64,000 bases of DNA from positions 372,001 through 436,000 of the forward strand of contig JAXMNU010000002.1 in the NCBI GenBank assembly GCA_034670265.1. The letters run 5' to 3'. Source of the DNA: Halomarinibacterium sp034670265 (GTDB taxonomy: Bacteria; Bacteroidota; Bacteroidia; Flavobacteriales; Flavobacteriaceae). Numbering within the stretch: position 1 is the stretch's first letter; each line of letters starts with the position of its first letter. The position numbers were made by a program, and so were the translations under genes. The notes under the pieces were generated by a model. The model did not search any database. It was given only the letters and a program-made list of their open reading frames with translations, and was not told the DNA's origin. Of the stretch, positions 24,855 to 34,281 are shown one piece after another.

Positions 24855-27716
24855 TTATTGCTTAACGTCTTCCATTTTCACTTCTTCGCCATTTTTATCT
24901 ACCAGCATGACTTCATCAAAGCCCATCTTTTTAAACTGTGGGTATTGGGTAGTGGCATCTCCCACAACTAAATATGCCATTTTGGACTCATCTAAATACT
25001 TATTGGCAAGTTCTTTATGCTGCTCTAAGGTCATATTTTTAATGATTGCCTCTTCATTTTCAATATAATTAGGAGAAAGTCCGTAATTACTCATTTCCTG
25101 AAGCATTCCCAAAAGAGAGAATTGCGTTTCAAATCGGCGTGCATTCGATTTAATGAGTGCGTTTTTAGTGAATTCTAAATCTTCTTCAGAAATTCCTTCT
25201 TTATACTTCCCTATTTGCTCTCTAAATATGGAAACAGACTCTCCTGTGGTGTTTGTTCTCACACTAGAAGATGCGGTAAAGGTTCCTGGAACTTTTCCAC
25301 CACTAAAACCAGTACGCGCTCCATAGGTGTATCCTTTTTCTTCACGAAGAATAAGGTTTACATTTCCACTAAAAGACCCTCCTAATTTGTAATTCATCAC
25401 TTCGGCAGGATAGAAATCTTTATCATTTCTGGATAATCCAACATAACCAATGTTAATAACCGATTGCTTCGCATTAGGAATATCTACAAAATAAAGCGAT
25501 GCTTTGTCTCTATTATTTTCGATGGGATATGCTGGAATGGTAACTTCCTTAGCCGCCCAACCTTCTTCAATTCCTTTTAAGTTTGCAAGTGCTTTTTCTT
25601 TATCAATTTTACCCACTACGTGGAATTTTGAAATAGATGGCGAAAAATAATTAGTATAAAACGCTTTTAAATCGTCTATAGTAATTGCAGTTACAGACTC
25701 TTCGGTACCAATAGTTGGGTAACTAAAAATGTGATTTTCTCCATAAAGCAATTTGTTGTACACATTATTTGCAACCGTATTAGGATCTGCTGCAGAACGC
25801 TTAATCTGGTTAATCGTTGCTGTTTTAATACGAGCAAACTCTTCTTCATCCCAACGTGGCTCTAAAAGAATTTCCTTCACCAAATCCATGGTTTTATCGA
25901 AGTTTCGGGTTAAGGTATTTCCTTGCACCACAATAGACTCGTTGGTCGTGTACATACTAATACTCGCCCCTAACATTTCAATTTCTTCTTCTAACTGTTC
26001 GGGCGTTTTGGTAGCAGTACCTTCCATCATAATGTCGGTCATTAAATTGGCAACACCATTTTTGTTTTTATCGTCTAATAAATGACCTCCATCAATGACT
26101 AAGCTGAAGTTTACCGTAGGAACTTCGTTTTGTTCAATTCCGTAAACTTTTAATCCGTTAGCAAGTTCTGCATTCCAACTTGATGGCACATTCAACGCAG
26201 GTGCTGGACCTTGGGCTGGTTCAACCGAACGATCAAAATTAGAAGGTGTTTTTACAATTTCTTCTTTTTTATCTTCAATTACCTTTTCAACATTCTCTTT
26301 AATTTCTTCCTCAACAACAGGTGCTTTTTCAGAATTTTCTGCGATTAAAGTCATTTGCCCTTTGGGTACAAAACTAGTCATCACAAAAGGCTTGTCTTTA
26401 ATGTATGTATTATACACACGTAATACATCTTCCTTGGTCACTTTTTTAATGTTTTCGATATCCTGCTCAATAAAGCCAGGATCTCCAGCGAATACATTGT
26501 ACTGACAAAGCTGAAAAGATTTCCCTAACACACTGCTAATTCCGTTATAGAATTGTGTTTCAAGTCCTGCTTTAATTCGCTCCACATCACGGTCTGTGAC
26601 ACCTTCTTTTTCAAATAATGCGAAGGATTCAAAAATTCCTTTTTCAACTTCATCTAAGTCTACTCCATCGTTTGCGGTAATACGAATGTGAAATTCACCT
26701 GCAATTTGTTGTGTGTTGCTATACGCTGAAGTTCTTGAAGTAAGTTCTTTCTCTTTCACTAACACTTTATACATAGGTGCTTTTTTTCCGCTGGAAAGAA
26801 TTTCAGCAAGAAAATCCAATGCATACGCATCATCTGTATATTGTTCTACCGTTGGCCAAACCATATTTAATTGAGGTGCTTGTGCAAAATTATCTTCGTG
26901 GTAGAAACGCTTTGTTTCAGCAATAGTAACAGGTTGGGGCTCTAAAGGGGCCACTTCCTGACGTCTTTTAATTTCACCAAAATACTTTTCAATTAAGGCT
27001 TTGGCTTCTTCCGTTTCAAAATCACCTGCCAAGACTAAAGTAGCATTGTTAGGGCCATAAAAACGGTCGTAAAACTCTTTTACATCTTCTACGGTAGCAT
27101 TTTGTAAATCGACTAATTCACCAATTACTTGCCAGTTGTACGGGTGTCCTTCGGGGTAAATGTTCTTGTCTAACACCCAATTGGTGTGCCCGTAGGGATT
27201 GTTATCCACACGTTGTCTTTTTTCATTTTGAACAACTTCCTGCTGATTGTAAAAAGCAGATTCTGTCACGGTATTGATTAAATACCCCATACGGTCGCTT
27301 TCTAGCCACATAACCATTTCCATGGCATTTTTAGGAACTACCTCATAGTAAATAGTTCCGTCCTTCCAGGTTCCACCATTAAGTGTTCCTCCGGCATCTT
27401 GGATTTTTTTGAAAAATTGATCTTGGCCTACATTTTCAGATTCCTGAAAAAGCATATGCTCAAATAAATGCGCAAATCCGGTGCGCCCTGTTTTTTCTCG
27501 ATTAGAGCCCACACCATACTGAATAGCTAATGAAATGATTGGGTCACTCTTGTCTTGATGTAATACCACATCTAAGCCATTTTCAAGTTCGTATTTTTCA
27601 AAGTCAATTGAAAGTTTTGCGGTCTCTTCGGTACTTTCATTTCCTTGTTTGCAGGCAACAAAAAGTAGCCCCACAAAAAGAAATAGTAACGTTTTTTGAA
27701 TGTTTTTGAAATTCAT
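24855..27716 (-). CDS. M16 family zinc metallopeptidase, lipoprotein
   Basis: 953 aa from the ATG at 27716, which gives a proper signal peptide with lipobox LLFVAC (C22); a start 8 codons upstream is less suitable. It is a two-lobed pitrilysin/insulinase-type protein. The first M16 domain carries the inverted zinc motif H-L-F-E-H (83-87). A charged Glu/Lys linker follows (about residues 470-500), then a second, catalytically degenerate M16 domain (GHLLDDKNKNGVANLMTDIM). Such proteins degrade peptides in the periplasm or at the outer membrane. It stands alone, convergent with the eCIS operon. Confidence 0.92.
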   Translation of the reverse strand: MNFKNIQKTLLFLFVGLLFVACKQGNESTEETAKLSIDFEKYELENGLDVVLHQDKSDPIISLAIQYGVGSNREKTGRTGFAHLFEHMLFQESENVGQDQFFKKIQDAGGTLNGGTWKDGTIYYEVVPKNAMEMVMWLESDRMGYLINTVTESAFYNQQEVVQNEKRQRVDNNPYGHTNWVLDKNIYPEGHPYNWQVIGELVDLQNATVEDVKEFYDRFYGPNNATLVLAGDFETEEAKALIEKYFGEIKRRQEVAPLEPQPVTIAETKRFYHEDNFAQAPQLNMVWPTVEQYTDDAYALDFLAEILSSGKKAPMYKVLVKEKELTSRTSAYSNTQQIAGEFHIRITANDGVDLDEVEKGIFESFALFEKEGVTDRDVERIKAGLETQFYNGISSVLGKSFQLCQYNVFAGDPGFIEQDIENIKKVTKEDVLRVYNTYIKDKPFVMTSFVPKGQMTLIAENSEKAPVVEEEIKENVEKVIEDKKEEIVKTPSNFDRSVEPAQGPAPALNVPSSWNAELANGLKVYGIEQNEVPTVNFSLVIDGGHLLDDKNKNGVANLMTDIMMEGTATKTPEQLEEEIEMLGASISMYTTNESIVVQGNTLTRNFDKTMDLVKEILLEPRWDEEEFARIKTATINQIKRSAADPNTVANNVYNKLLYGENHIFSYPTIGTEESVTAITIDDLKAFYTNYFSPSISKFHVVGKIDKEKALANLKGIEEGWAAKEVTIPAYPIENNRDKASLYFVDIPNAKQSVINIGYVGLSRNDKDFYPAEVMNYKLGGSFSGNVNLILREEKGYTYGARTGFSGGKVPGTFTASSSVRTNTTGESVSIFREQIGKYKEGISEEDLEFTKNALIKSNARRFETQFSLLGMLQEMSNYGLSPNYIENEEAIIKNMTLEQHKELANKYLDESKMAYLVVGDATTQYPQFKKMGFDEVMLVDKNGEEVKMEDVKQ

Positions 27717-27871
27717 TTTTTTGATTGTTTTAATTGGCAATAAATATACTATCCCTACAACGACGATTCCCTTAAAATAGTGTTAAATAGAAGGATAGAA
27801 CCCACAACTGACGGTTATCATATTTTTTTAATGCTGATTTTCTCAATTTAGACGAAGTAAAATCTGAAAAT

Positions 27872-29737
27872 ATGGGTGAACAAAAAGTTAGCTTAAAAAG
27901 CAGTAGTAACACGCAAACCCAGTTTGTAGCACATCTTTTACAAGATATTGAAGCGCTTGAATATATGCTCGAAAATAATATGTTCGAAACGGGTATTACA
28001 CGCATTGGAGCGGAACAAGAATTTTGTTTAGTAACCAAAGATTGGCGTCCTGCAAACAATGCTGACCCAATTTTAGAAAAAATAAATGACCCACATTTTA
28101 CAACCGAACTAGCTAAATACAATCTTGAAATTAATCTGGATCCAATTGAGCTCAAAGACAATTGTTTTCAAGTGGTGAGAAATCAGTTGGAAACACTATT
28201 GGAAAAAGCCAATACTGTCGCGAAAGAAGAAAGCTCTAAAGTGGTTCTCACAGGAATTCTACCTACCATTTCGCAAACTCATTTAAAGTTGAATTACATT
28301 ACCGAAAGACCTCGTTATTTGGCACTTAATGACCGCTTGATGGCACAACGCGGCTCACATTTTTATGTGCATTTAATGGGGGTGGATGAGTTAAGTATCC
28401 GTCATGATTCAGTGTTATTTGAAGCTTGTAATACAAGTTTTCAGCTGCATCTTCAAATAGACCCAGATGATTTTATTTCAAGTTTTAATTGGGCGCAAGC
28501 CATTGCAGGACCCGTTTTATCGGTTTGCACAAATTCACCTTTATTATTGGGAAGAGAATTATGGAGCGAAACAAGAATTGCACTATTTAAGCAAAGTATC
28601 GATACACGGCATACGTCGTTAGCACTTAAAGATCAGATGCCACGGGTATCCTTCGGAAGTAATTGGGCAACTGGAAGTATTGTTGAAATTTATAAAGAAA
28701 ATATTGCTCAGTATAAATCGGTTTTGGCTCAAGAAATAGACGAAAATTCTTTAGAGGAAATTAAAAATGGAAATATACCAAAACTGAAAGCATTGAGCCT
28801 TCATAATGGGACATTGTACCCATGGAATAGAGCCTGCTATGGTGTAGGCGGCGGAAAACCTCACTTACGAATTGAGAACAGATACATCCCTGCGGGGCCT
28901 TCGGTATTGGATGAAATGGCAAATTTTGCCTTTTGGGCGGGACTCATGAAAGGGCGTCCTAAAAAGTTTGATGATATAGCAAAAGTGATGGATTTTAGTG
29001 ATGCTAAATCCAATTTTATTAAAGCCGCTCGCTATGGAAACGGAGCACTACTTTGCTGGGAAGGAAAAGAATACACAGCGAATAATTTATTAAAAAAGGT
29101 GTTGCTTCCCATCGCAAAAAATGGCTTGAAAAAATGTAATATCAACGATGAGGACATAGATTTTTATTTAAAAATAATCGAAAACCGAATGAACACTCAA
29201 AGTGGTGCTCAATGGATGGTTTCAAATTTACGGGCATTAAAAAAGAATCAAAAAACCGATCAAGCCCTTCGGTTAATTACACGATATACTTATAAAAATC
29301 AGAAAAAGGGAATCCCTGTTTCGCAATGGAAAGATATCCCGACAAAAATTAGACCTAAAGATATTACTCCTTGGGTAGGTCACGTAATGACAACGCGCTT
29401 GTTTACGGTAAAGGAAACCGATTTAGCTTCCCTAGCAACAAGTATTATGGACTGGAAAAACATTCACCATATGCCAGTAGAAAATGCTGAAGGAAAACTA
29501 TGCGGATTGTTAACTTGGACGCACGTAAAAAAAATGAAAAATAAAAAGATGGATAAAAATACTACCGTAAAAGATATCATGGTAGAAAATGTAATTACAG
29601 CAACTCCTACAACACCCATTAAGGAAGCAATCACTGTTATGAAAGAGAATCTTATTGGTTGCTTGCCTGTGCTTCAGCACGATGAGTTAATAGGGATTGT
29701 AACCATTAAAGATGTCATTGTATTTGACCATGAATAG
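27872..29737 (+). CDS. GCS2-type carboxylate-amine ligase-like protein with C-terminal CBS pair
   Basis: 621 aa. The N-terminal ~470 residues look like the glutamate-cysteine ligase/GCS2 fold (ITRIGAEQEFCLV, then RGSHFYVHLMG, NTSFQLHLQID, GKPHLRIENRYIPAGPS). The last ~130 residues are two CBS motifs (VGHVMTTRLFTVKETD; VKDIMVENVITATPTT...GIVTIKDVI), which usually sense adenine nucleotides. A ligase joining an amino group to a carboxylate under energy-charge control is a reasonable reading, but the substrate is unknown. It overlaps the aspartoacylase-like gene, which suggests synthesis and hydrolysis of the same amide. Confidence 0.75.
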   Translation: MGEQKVSLKSSSNTQTQFVAHLLQDIEALEYMLENNMFETGITRIGAEQEFCLVTKDWRPANNADPILEKINDPHFTTELAKYNLEINLDPIELKDNCFQVVRNQLETLLEKANTVAKEESSKVVLTGILPTISQTHLKLNYITERPRYLALNDRLMAQRGSHFYVHLMGVDELSIRHDSVLFEACNTSFQLHLQIDPDDFISSFNWAQAIAGPVLSVCTNSPLLLGRELWSETRIALFKQSIDTRHTSLALKDQMPRVSFGSNWATGSIVEIYKENIAQYKSVLAQEIDENSLEEIKNGNIPKLKALSLHNGTLYPWNRACYGVGGGKPHLRIENRYIPAGPSVLDEMANFAFWAGLMKGRPKKFDDIAKVMDFSDAKSNFIKAARYGNGALLCWEGKEYTANNLLKKVLLPIAKNGLKKCNINDEDIDFYLKIIENRMNTQSGAQWMVSNLRALKKNQKTDQALRLITRYTYKNQKKGIPVSQWKDIPTKIRPKDITPWVGHVMTTRLFTVKETDLASLATSIMDWKNIHHMPVENAEGKLCGLLTWTHVKKMKNKKMDKNTTVKDIMVENVITATPTTPIKEAITVMKENLIGCLPVLQHDELIGIVTIKDVIVFDHE

Positions 29738-30932
29738 TATTACAGTAGAAAAAACGAAAACACATATAGATTTTAAAAGAGTCATTGGAACATTTCAAGG
29801 TCGATTGCCAGGACCAACACTTGTATTTATTGGTGGCATCCACGGAAACGAACAAAGCGGTGTGCACGCCTTACAACAAGTATTGCAAGAACTTGAGGGG
29901 AAAGAAGATGTATTCTGCGGAAAGCTTATTGCCTTAGCTGGAAACCTAACTGCACTTCAAAAAGGTGTTCGGTATTTGGATCAGGATTTAAATAGGCTGT
30001 TCACTTCAAAAATTGTTTCTGAAATAAGAATTGGGAAACCTCCAGTCTCCTCTGAAGATAAAGAACAAAGAGCCTTGTTAAGTGAATTAGATTCCATTAT
30101 AAAGCAAGAAAAAGGACCAGTGTATTTCTTCGATTTACACACAACCTCTAGCAAAACCATCCCTTTCATCACGGTAAATGACAGTCTATTAAATCGCACA
30201 TACACCAAAAATTATCCGCTGCCTATTGTACTGGGAATTGAGGAATATTTGGAGGGGCCTTTACTGAATTACATAAACGAATTAGGCTATGTGGCATTTG
30301 GATTTGAAGGCGGGCAACATGAAGATCCCGAAGCTATTGAAAATCATAAAGCATTTATTTACACCTCTCTTTTACTCACGGATGCATTGCCTAAAAGCTA
30401 TATACAATGTGAAATCGCTATTAAAAAACTGAAACTCTCTAATACCCAAAATCATATATTTTACGAAATCATCTATCGATATAAAATTGAAAATGATGCT
30501 GCTTTTAGTATGAAGGGCAACTATCAAAATTTTCAAAAGATAGCAAAAGCTGAAGCTATTGCTGAAAATGACAAACAAATCATAAACGCTAAATTTTCAG
30601 GGCAAATATTTATGCCATTATACCAAGGAAAAGGAAATGATGGATTTTTTATTATTCGGAAAATTCCAAAGATATTTTTAGTACTCTCAAAATGGATTCG
30701 AAATGTAAAATTGGATCAGCTAGTGGTTCTTCTACCAGGAGTTTGTTGGGAAAATAGAAACAAAGGACATCTTAAAGTAAATTTGAAGATAGCCCGTTTT
30801 TTCACAAAACAGTTCTTTCATTTAATGGGGTATCGAAGTAAGGTAAAGGATGATAAATTTTTAATAGCAAAAAACAGAGAGCACGCCTCCAAAAAGGAAT
30901 TATATACGAAGGCTTCATGGTATAAAAAATAG
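29730..30932 (+). CDS. Succinylglutamate desuccinylase/aspartoacylase-like zinc hydrolase
   Basis: 400 aa from the ATG at 29730 (an ATG at 29712 is possible), overlapping the previous gene by 8 bp. The zinc site is visible: FIGGIHGNEQSG (His and Glu ligands), RYLDQDLNRLF and FFDLHTTSSKT (third His). This is the M14-like AstE/AspA family, which removes acyl groups from N-acyl amino acids. Residues beyond ~290 are a basic extension. Overlap with the GCS2-CBS gene implies a joint amide-metabolism unit. Its 3' end converges on the LodB-like gene with only 24 bp between. Confidence 0.82.
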   Translation: MNSITVEKTKTHIDFKRVIGTFQGRLPGPTLVFIGGIHGNEQSGVHALQQVLQELEGKEDVFCGKLIALAGNLTALQKGVRYLDQDLNRLFTSKIVSEIRIGKPPVSSEDKEQRALLSELDSIIKQEKGPVYFFDLHTTSSKTIPFITVNDSLLNRTYTKNYPLPIVLGIEEYLEGPLLNYINELGYVAFGFEGGQHEDPEAIENHKAFIYTSLLLTDALPKSYIQCEIAIKKLKLSNTQNHIFYEIIYRYKIENDAAFSMKGNYQNFQKIAKAEAIAENDKQIINAKFSGQIFMPLYQGKGNDGFFIIRKIPKIFLVLSKWIRNVKLDQLVVLLPGVCWENRNKGHLKVNLKIARFFTKQFFHLMGYRSKVKDDKFLIAKNREHASKKELYTKASWYKK

Positions 30933-30956
30933 TAAGTAAATCGTCCAGTAATTCAA

Positions 30957-32087
30957 TTAACTCGTATGTAGTGTAACTCTCGAATGGCTATTTTGAAGCG
31001 TACTCCAAAAAGTACTATCGGGCCAATGTTGCTCCAAACCATAAAAATAAGCCCTTGATTTTTTGTATTCGATGTATTGATACTGAACATCTCTTTCAAA
31101 AGTAACTAGTGCTTTTGCATCTCCATCAACATATTTTGAGATGGCTTTCACCGCCTCAATTGCATTAGTTACCGATTTTGTAATTCCGTGAGCGGTAATG
31201 GGATCATAGGTGGAAGCAGCATCCCCTATGGCAAGCCAGTTGTCCCCTACTACTCTATTTAGACAAAAAGAATAGGTAGTGAATCCGGCAATTTTGGAAT
31301 CGAAAGCTTCCAAACCTTCAACCAACTTATACGTTTGAGTAGCCTGTTTTAATTCGTTCATCCAACATTCAAAAAGATGTAATTTTTTTGTTTTCACTAC
31401 TTCGGACAATGTATAAAATGTTACTAGCATTTGGTTGTTGGGTATTCGAGCGGCATACCACCATCCATCTTTTACAGACTCTAAGTGAGTGAGTTTTGAA
31501 ACTTCTTTATCATCGCTTTGTTTAAATCTTATTCCCAAACAAACTAAAGCCGTTCCATGCACTTTTTGACTACTCTGACTAGCAGCATAAACACCTTTGC
31601 TCCCACTGGCATCGACTACAAAATTGGCTTCTAAATTTTCAGTTTTACCGTTAGCATTTCGGTAGTTTATAGTGAATCCGTTTTCAGCTTTTTCTGAAGA
31701 AAGAAATGTAGCTCCGCGATGGATTTTGACATTTCTATTTTCAGCTTCAGACATAAAAAAACGATTGAATTTTTCTCGGTCCAAATGCCAACCGTGACCA
31801 TACGGATTTAAAATGGTGTCGTTATATCCTCGAATATCACTTCCCCAATACGAACAACTACCGTAACAGGGCTCGTGATTTTCTTTCAGGAAGTTTTCAT
31901 AGACACCCAATTGTTTCATCAAAAGGTTCATAGTAGGGGGAATACTCTCCCCTATCTGAAACTTTCCTTCCTTGGAATTATCGAGAATTATAACTTCAAA
32001 TTCATGGGTAGGTAAGGCAATGGCGCAGGCACACCCTGCGGGGCCTGCGCCGATAATAACCACTTTATGCCTCACTTTGATACTCAC
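30957..32087 (-). CDS. LodB-like FAD-dependent oxidoreductase (cofactor-maturation partner)
   Basis: 376 aa. The N-terminal FAD-binding fold has GAGPAGCACAIALP, with GDAASTYDPITAHGI as the second FAD motif; the overall type is tryptophan-halogenase/geranylgeranyl-reductase-like. In LodA/LodB and GoxA/GoxB systems a flavoprotein of this type is needed to build the cysteine tryptophylquinone cofactor of the oxidase. It lies 3 bp downstream of the LodA-like gene, so it is read as the dedicated maturation enzyme. Confidence 0.82.
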   Translation of the reverse strand: MSIKVRHKVVIIGAGPAGCACAIALPTHEFEVIILDNSKEGKFQIGESIPPTMNLLMKQLGVYENFLKENHEPCYGSCSYWGSDIRGYNDTILNPYGHGWHLDREKFNRFFMSEAENRNVKIHRGATFLSSEKAENGFTINYRNANGKTENLEANFVVDASGSKGVYAASQSSQKVHGTALVCLGIRFKQSDDKEVSKLTHLESVKDGWWYAARIPNNQMLVTFYTLSEVVKTKKLHLFECWMNELKQATQTYKLVEGLEAFDSKIAGFTTYSFCLNRVVGDNWLAIGDAASTYDPITAHGITKSVTNAIEAVKAISKYVDGDAKALVTFERDVQYQYIEYKKSRAYFYGLEQHWPDSTFWSTLQNSHSRVTLHTS

Positions 32088-32090
32088 TGT

Positions 32091-34271
32091 TTAAACTTCT
32101 GGTGGGTACACTTCATCATCCACCACATTGGGCCAGAAGATTACTTTATTACTTTCATCTTTTTTGAAAAGACTTTCTACTTCAAGGTAATATCCTTTAT
32201 CAAAATCGTCTGGATAACCCTCAATGGCCGGTCCTTGCAAAATAGTTCCCACATTCATCCAATTGCTAAGAAAGTTTCTTCGATTTTGGTAGCGACCAAC
32301 ATTCATAGCTTTCATATCAAAATCTCCTGAAAATGGACATCCTGGAGTTGCTAAATTTTCTTGAGCTGCCGTTCCTTCACCGCGTAACGAATACCGCTGA
32401 TTGGGCAACTTTCCTCTATCGGTGTTTGCCATAAGATCTTCAAAAGTATAAACGGCAACGGGTCGTTGAGCGGGCCAAGACCAAAACAGGGTGGTGTTTA
32501 CATCTCCCGAATACACATTCTCATCTGTAATGGCACCTCCTGGATTTGGCGCTGGCGTATGGGTTGCACAAGAATTATAATCTGTATGCCAAGGTATCGC
32601 CATAAACTTACATAAATCGCCTGGTTCAATTTTATCCTTTTGCAAAGGCGTATAACCCACTCCTAAAAAAGGTTTGGTTTTATCTGCACTACTATAATCG
32701 AGTTCTGCTCCATCCACACGAAAAGGTCCAATGGCAGGGTTTTTCCAATCGCTATTATAAAAATTGACATCTCTAACGATAAACGTTAAGTCAATTCCGG
32801 GGCTAAAACGACCTCCCAAACAGTTGGTTAAAATATTCTTATCCAGCAATTCTCCTGGTCCTAACGGTAAAGAATTCGCACTATTCGATTTACCATCGTT
32901 CCATTGTTTCACAAAGAAATATTGCTGCGGTGACAGGGTTAAAAAGCTCTTCGCTGCGTCTCCTAAGGAGAGTGGCATTAAAGGAGAGCCTGTATTATCC
33001 TGAGACCCATCGGGATCTCTTAAAAACTGCATGATATCGAATCCTGGTCCCGAAGGCTCCAACGTTCGCATTCTTTTATGCGCGGCAATTGCCTGTGAAG
33101 GCAAATTGGTGTTCCACATTTGCATATGTGCTGCATTTAAGGTTGGAAAGATGTCATCTTTAAAAGAAGGTTCGTAGGCTGTTTTATAAGAACCATTGCT
33201 GTACACGTCTGGTCGTAAACCGAAGTTTTCTAACCACGTATTATAAATATCGTCCCAAAGCGAAACTACATTCAGAGTTTGTGGCGCATAGGCAGGGTCT
33301 GTAGAAACTACCCAAGCACTTCCTTCAATAGCTTGTGTGCTTCCGTCCTCAAATACTAAGGCTGCTGTTACGGGACCATCGGAGGTGTCATCCAACCAAT
33401 TGTCATTATCTACATCGGCACACAGCCCTTGGTTGGGATCAAAATTTCCTTTGACATCAAAGGCGCAAGCTAGACCGTGACCTCCCAATACTAATAATCG
33501 TCCGTTCGGTTCAGTTAGAATCTCTCCTAAATAATCAATCGGGTCACTTCCATCTTTTCCAGTTCCTTCCGAAGCAGGAAATTGGATAGGATAATTGGGT
33601 TGTTCTTCAATGGCATTTGTCGCTTTATTGAAGTAACTCGCTTTTGTATTTTTATTAAATTTAACTGGCAATGAGATAATTCCTTGGCTAGCTTTAATAG
33701 CTCTTGGACCTGCATCGATAATTAATTTTGATAATCGGTTAGGATCTGAAGGATCTACGGTATAAGGATTCTGTTTACTATCGCTATCGAAGTTTGGATT
33801 TCGCAATGGAGGCGTACTTACTTGATAGGTTTGTCCTTCATAGGTAACCTGATGTGGCTTGTAAAGCTCTATTCCTTCATTTGCTGTTTCGTCCATTTCC
33901 CAGCAGTTTGCCTTTTTATTGGCTAAATGGGTTGTCCAAATAATATCGGTTACCTTTTTTCCGTTTACCGTACTACCAATAACAACTTCTGTTCCTGCAG
34001 GTGCTGGATAACTAATTGTGCTTCCTTCATTAGCATACTGAAAAATTTTAAACCGAGCCGCTTGTCTTTTCAGCCTTCCTTGACTATCGCGCAAATCGGC
34101 ACTAGTAATGGTTGTATTTTCAGTTCCTGGTTTTATAGGAAGACCTCCCGTAATTTCACTTCCCTGTTGTGGTTCAGCGGCCATGGTTTCTGGACCAAGA
34201 TAATATTCTGTACTATTTCCAACTCTGGCAAATCCAATAGATGGATGTATTCTTAGTGATGTATTTTCCAT
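32091..34271 (-). CDS. LodA/GoxA-like quinoprotein amino-acid oxidase
   Basis: 726 aa. The N-terminus RIHPSIGFARVGNSTEYYLG is the family hallmark. Other conserved blocks are GPRAIKASQG, GRLLVLGGHG, FSPGIDLTFIVRDVNFY and IPWHTDYNSCATHTP. This family carries a cysteine tryptophylquinone and oxidises lysine, glycine or other amino acids with release of ammonia and hydrogen peroxide. C568 and nearby or downstream tryptophans (W597, W599, W671) are candidates for the crosslink, but I cannot assign the pair by eye. There is no signal peptide, as in LodA, which is exported by other means. Substrate class is open. Confidence 0.85.
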   Translation of the reverse strand: MENTSLRIHPSIGFARVGNSTEYYLGPETMAAEPQQGSEITGGLPIKPGTENTTITSADLRDSQGRLKRQAARFKIFQYANEGSTISYPAPAGTEVVIGSTVNGKKVTDIIWTTHLANKKANCWEMDETANEGIELYKPHQVTYEGQTYQVSTPPLRNPNFDSDSKQNPYTVDPSDPNRLSKLIIDAGPRAIKASQGIISLPVKFNKNTKASYFNKATNAIEEQPNYPIQFPASEGTGKDGSDPIDYLGEILTEPNGRLLVLGGHGLACAFDVKGNFDPNQGLCADVDNDNWLDDTSDGPVTAALVFEDGSTQAIEGSAWVVSTDPAYAPQTLNVVSLWDDIYNTWLENFGLRPDVYSNGSYKTAYEPSFKDDIFPTLNAAHMQMWNTNLPSQAIAAHKRMRTLEPSGPGFDIMQFLRDPDGSQDNTGSPLMPLSLGDAAKSFLTLSPQQYFFVKQWNDGKSNSANSLPLGPGELLDKNILTNCLGGRFSPGIDLTFIVRDVNFYNSDWKNPAIGPFRVDGAELDYSSADKTKPFLGVGYTPLQKDKIEPGDLCKFMAIPWHTDYNSCATHTPAPNPGGAITDENVYSGDVNTTLFWSWPAQRPVAVYTFEDLMANTDRGKLPNQRYSLRGEGTAAQENLATPGCPFSGDFDMKAMNVGRYQNRRNFLSNWMNVGTILQGPAIEGYPDDFDKGYYLEVESLFKKDESNKVIFWPNVVDDEVYPPEV

Positions 34272-34281
34272 GATAATTTTC

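Noticed and set aside
27717..27740. M16 peptidase start eight codons upstream
   Set aside because: The ATG at 27716 places the basic N-region and lipobox as expected for a lipoprotein signal; the upstream start adds a charged extension.
32091..34271. Exact assignment of the CTQ cysteine and tryptophan in the LodA-like protein
   Set aside because: Several Cys and Trp are near the right places, but without an alignment the pair cannot be fixed.
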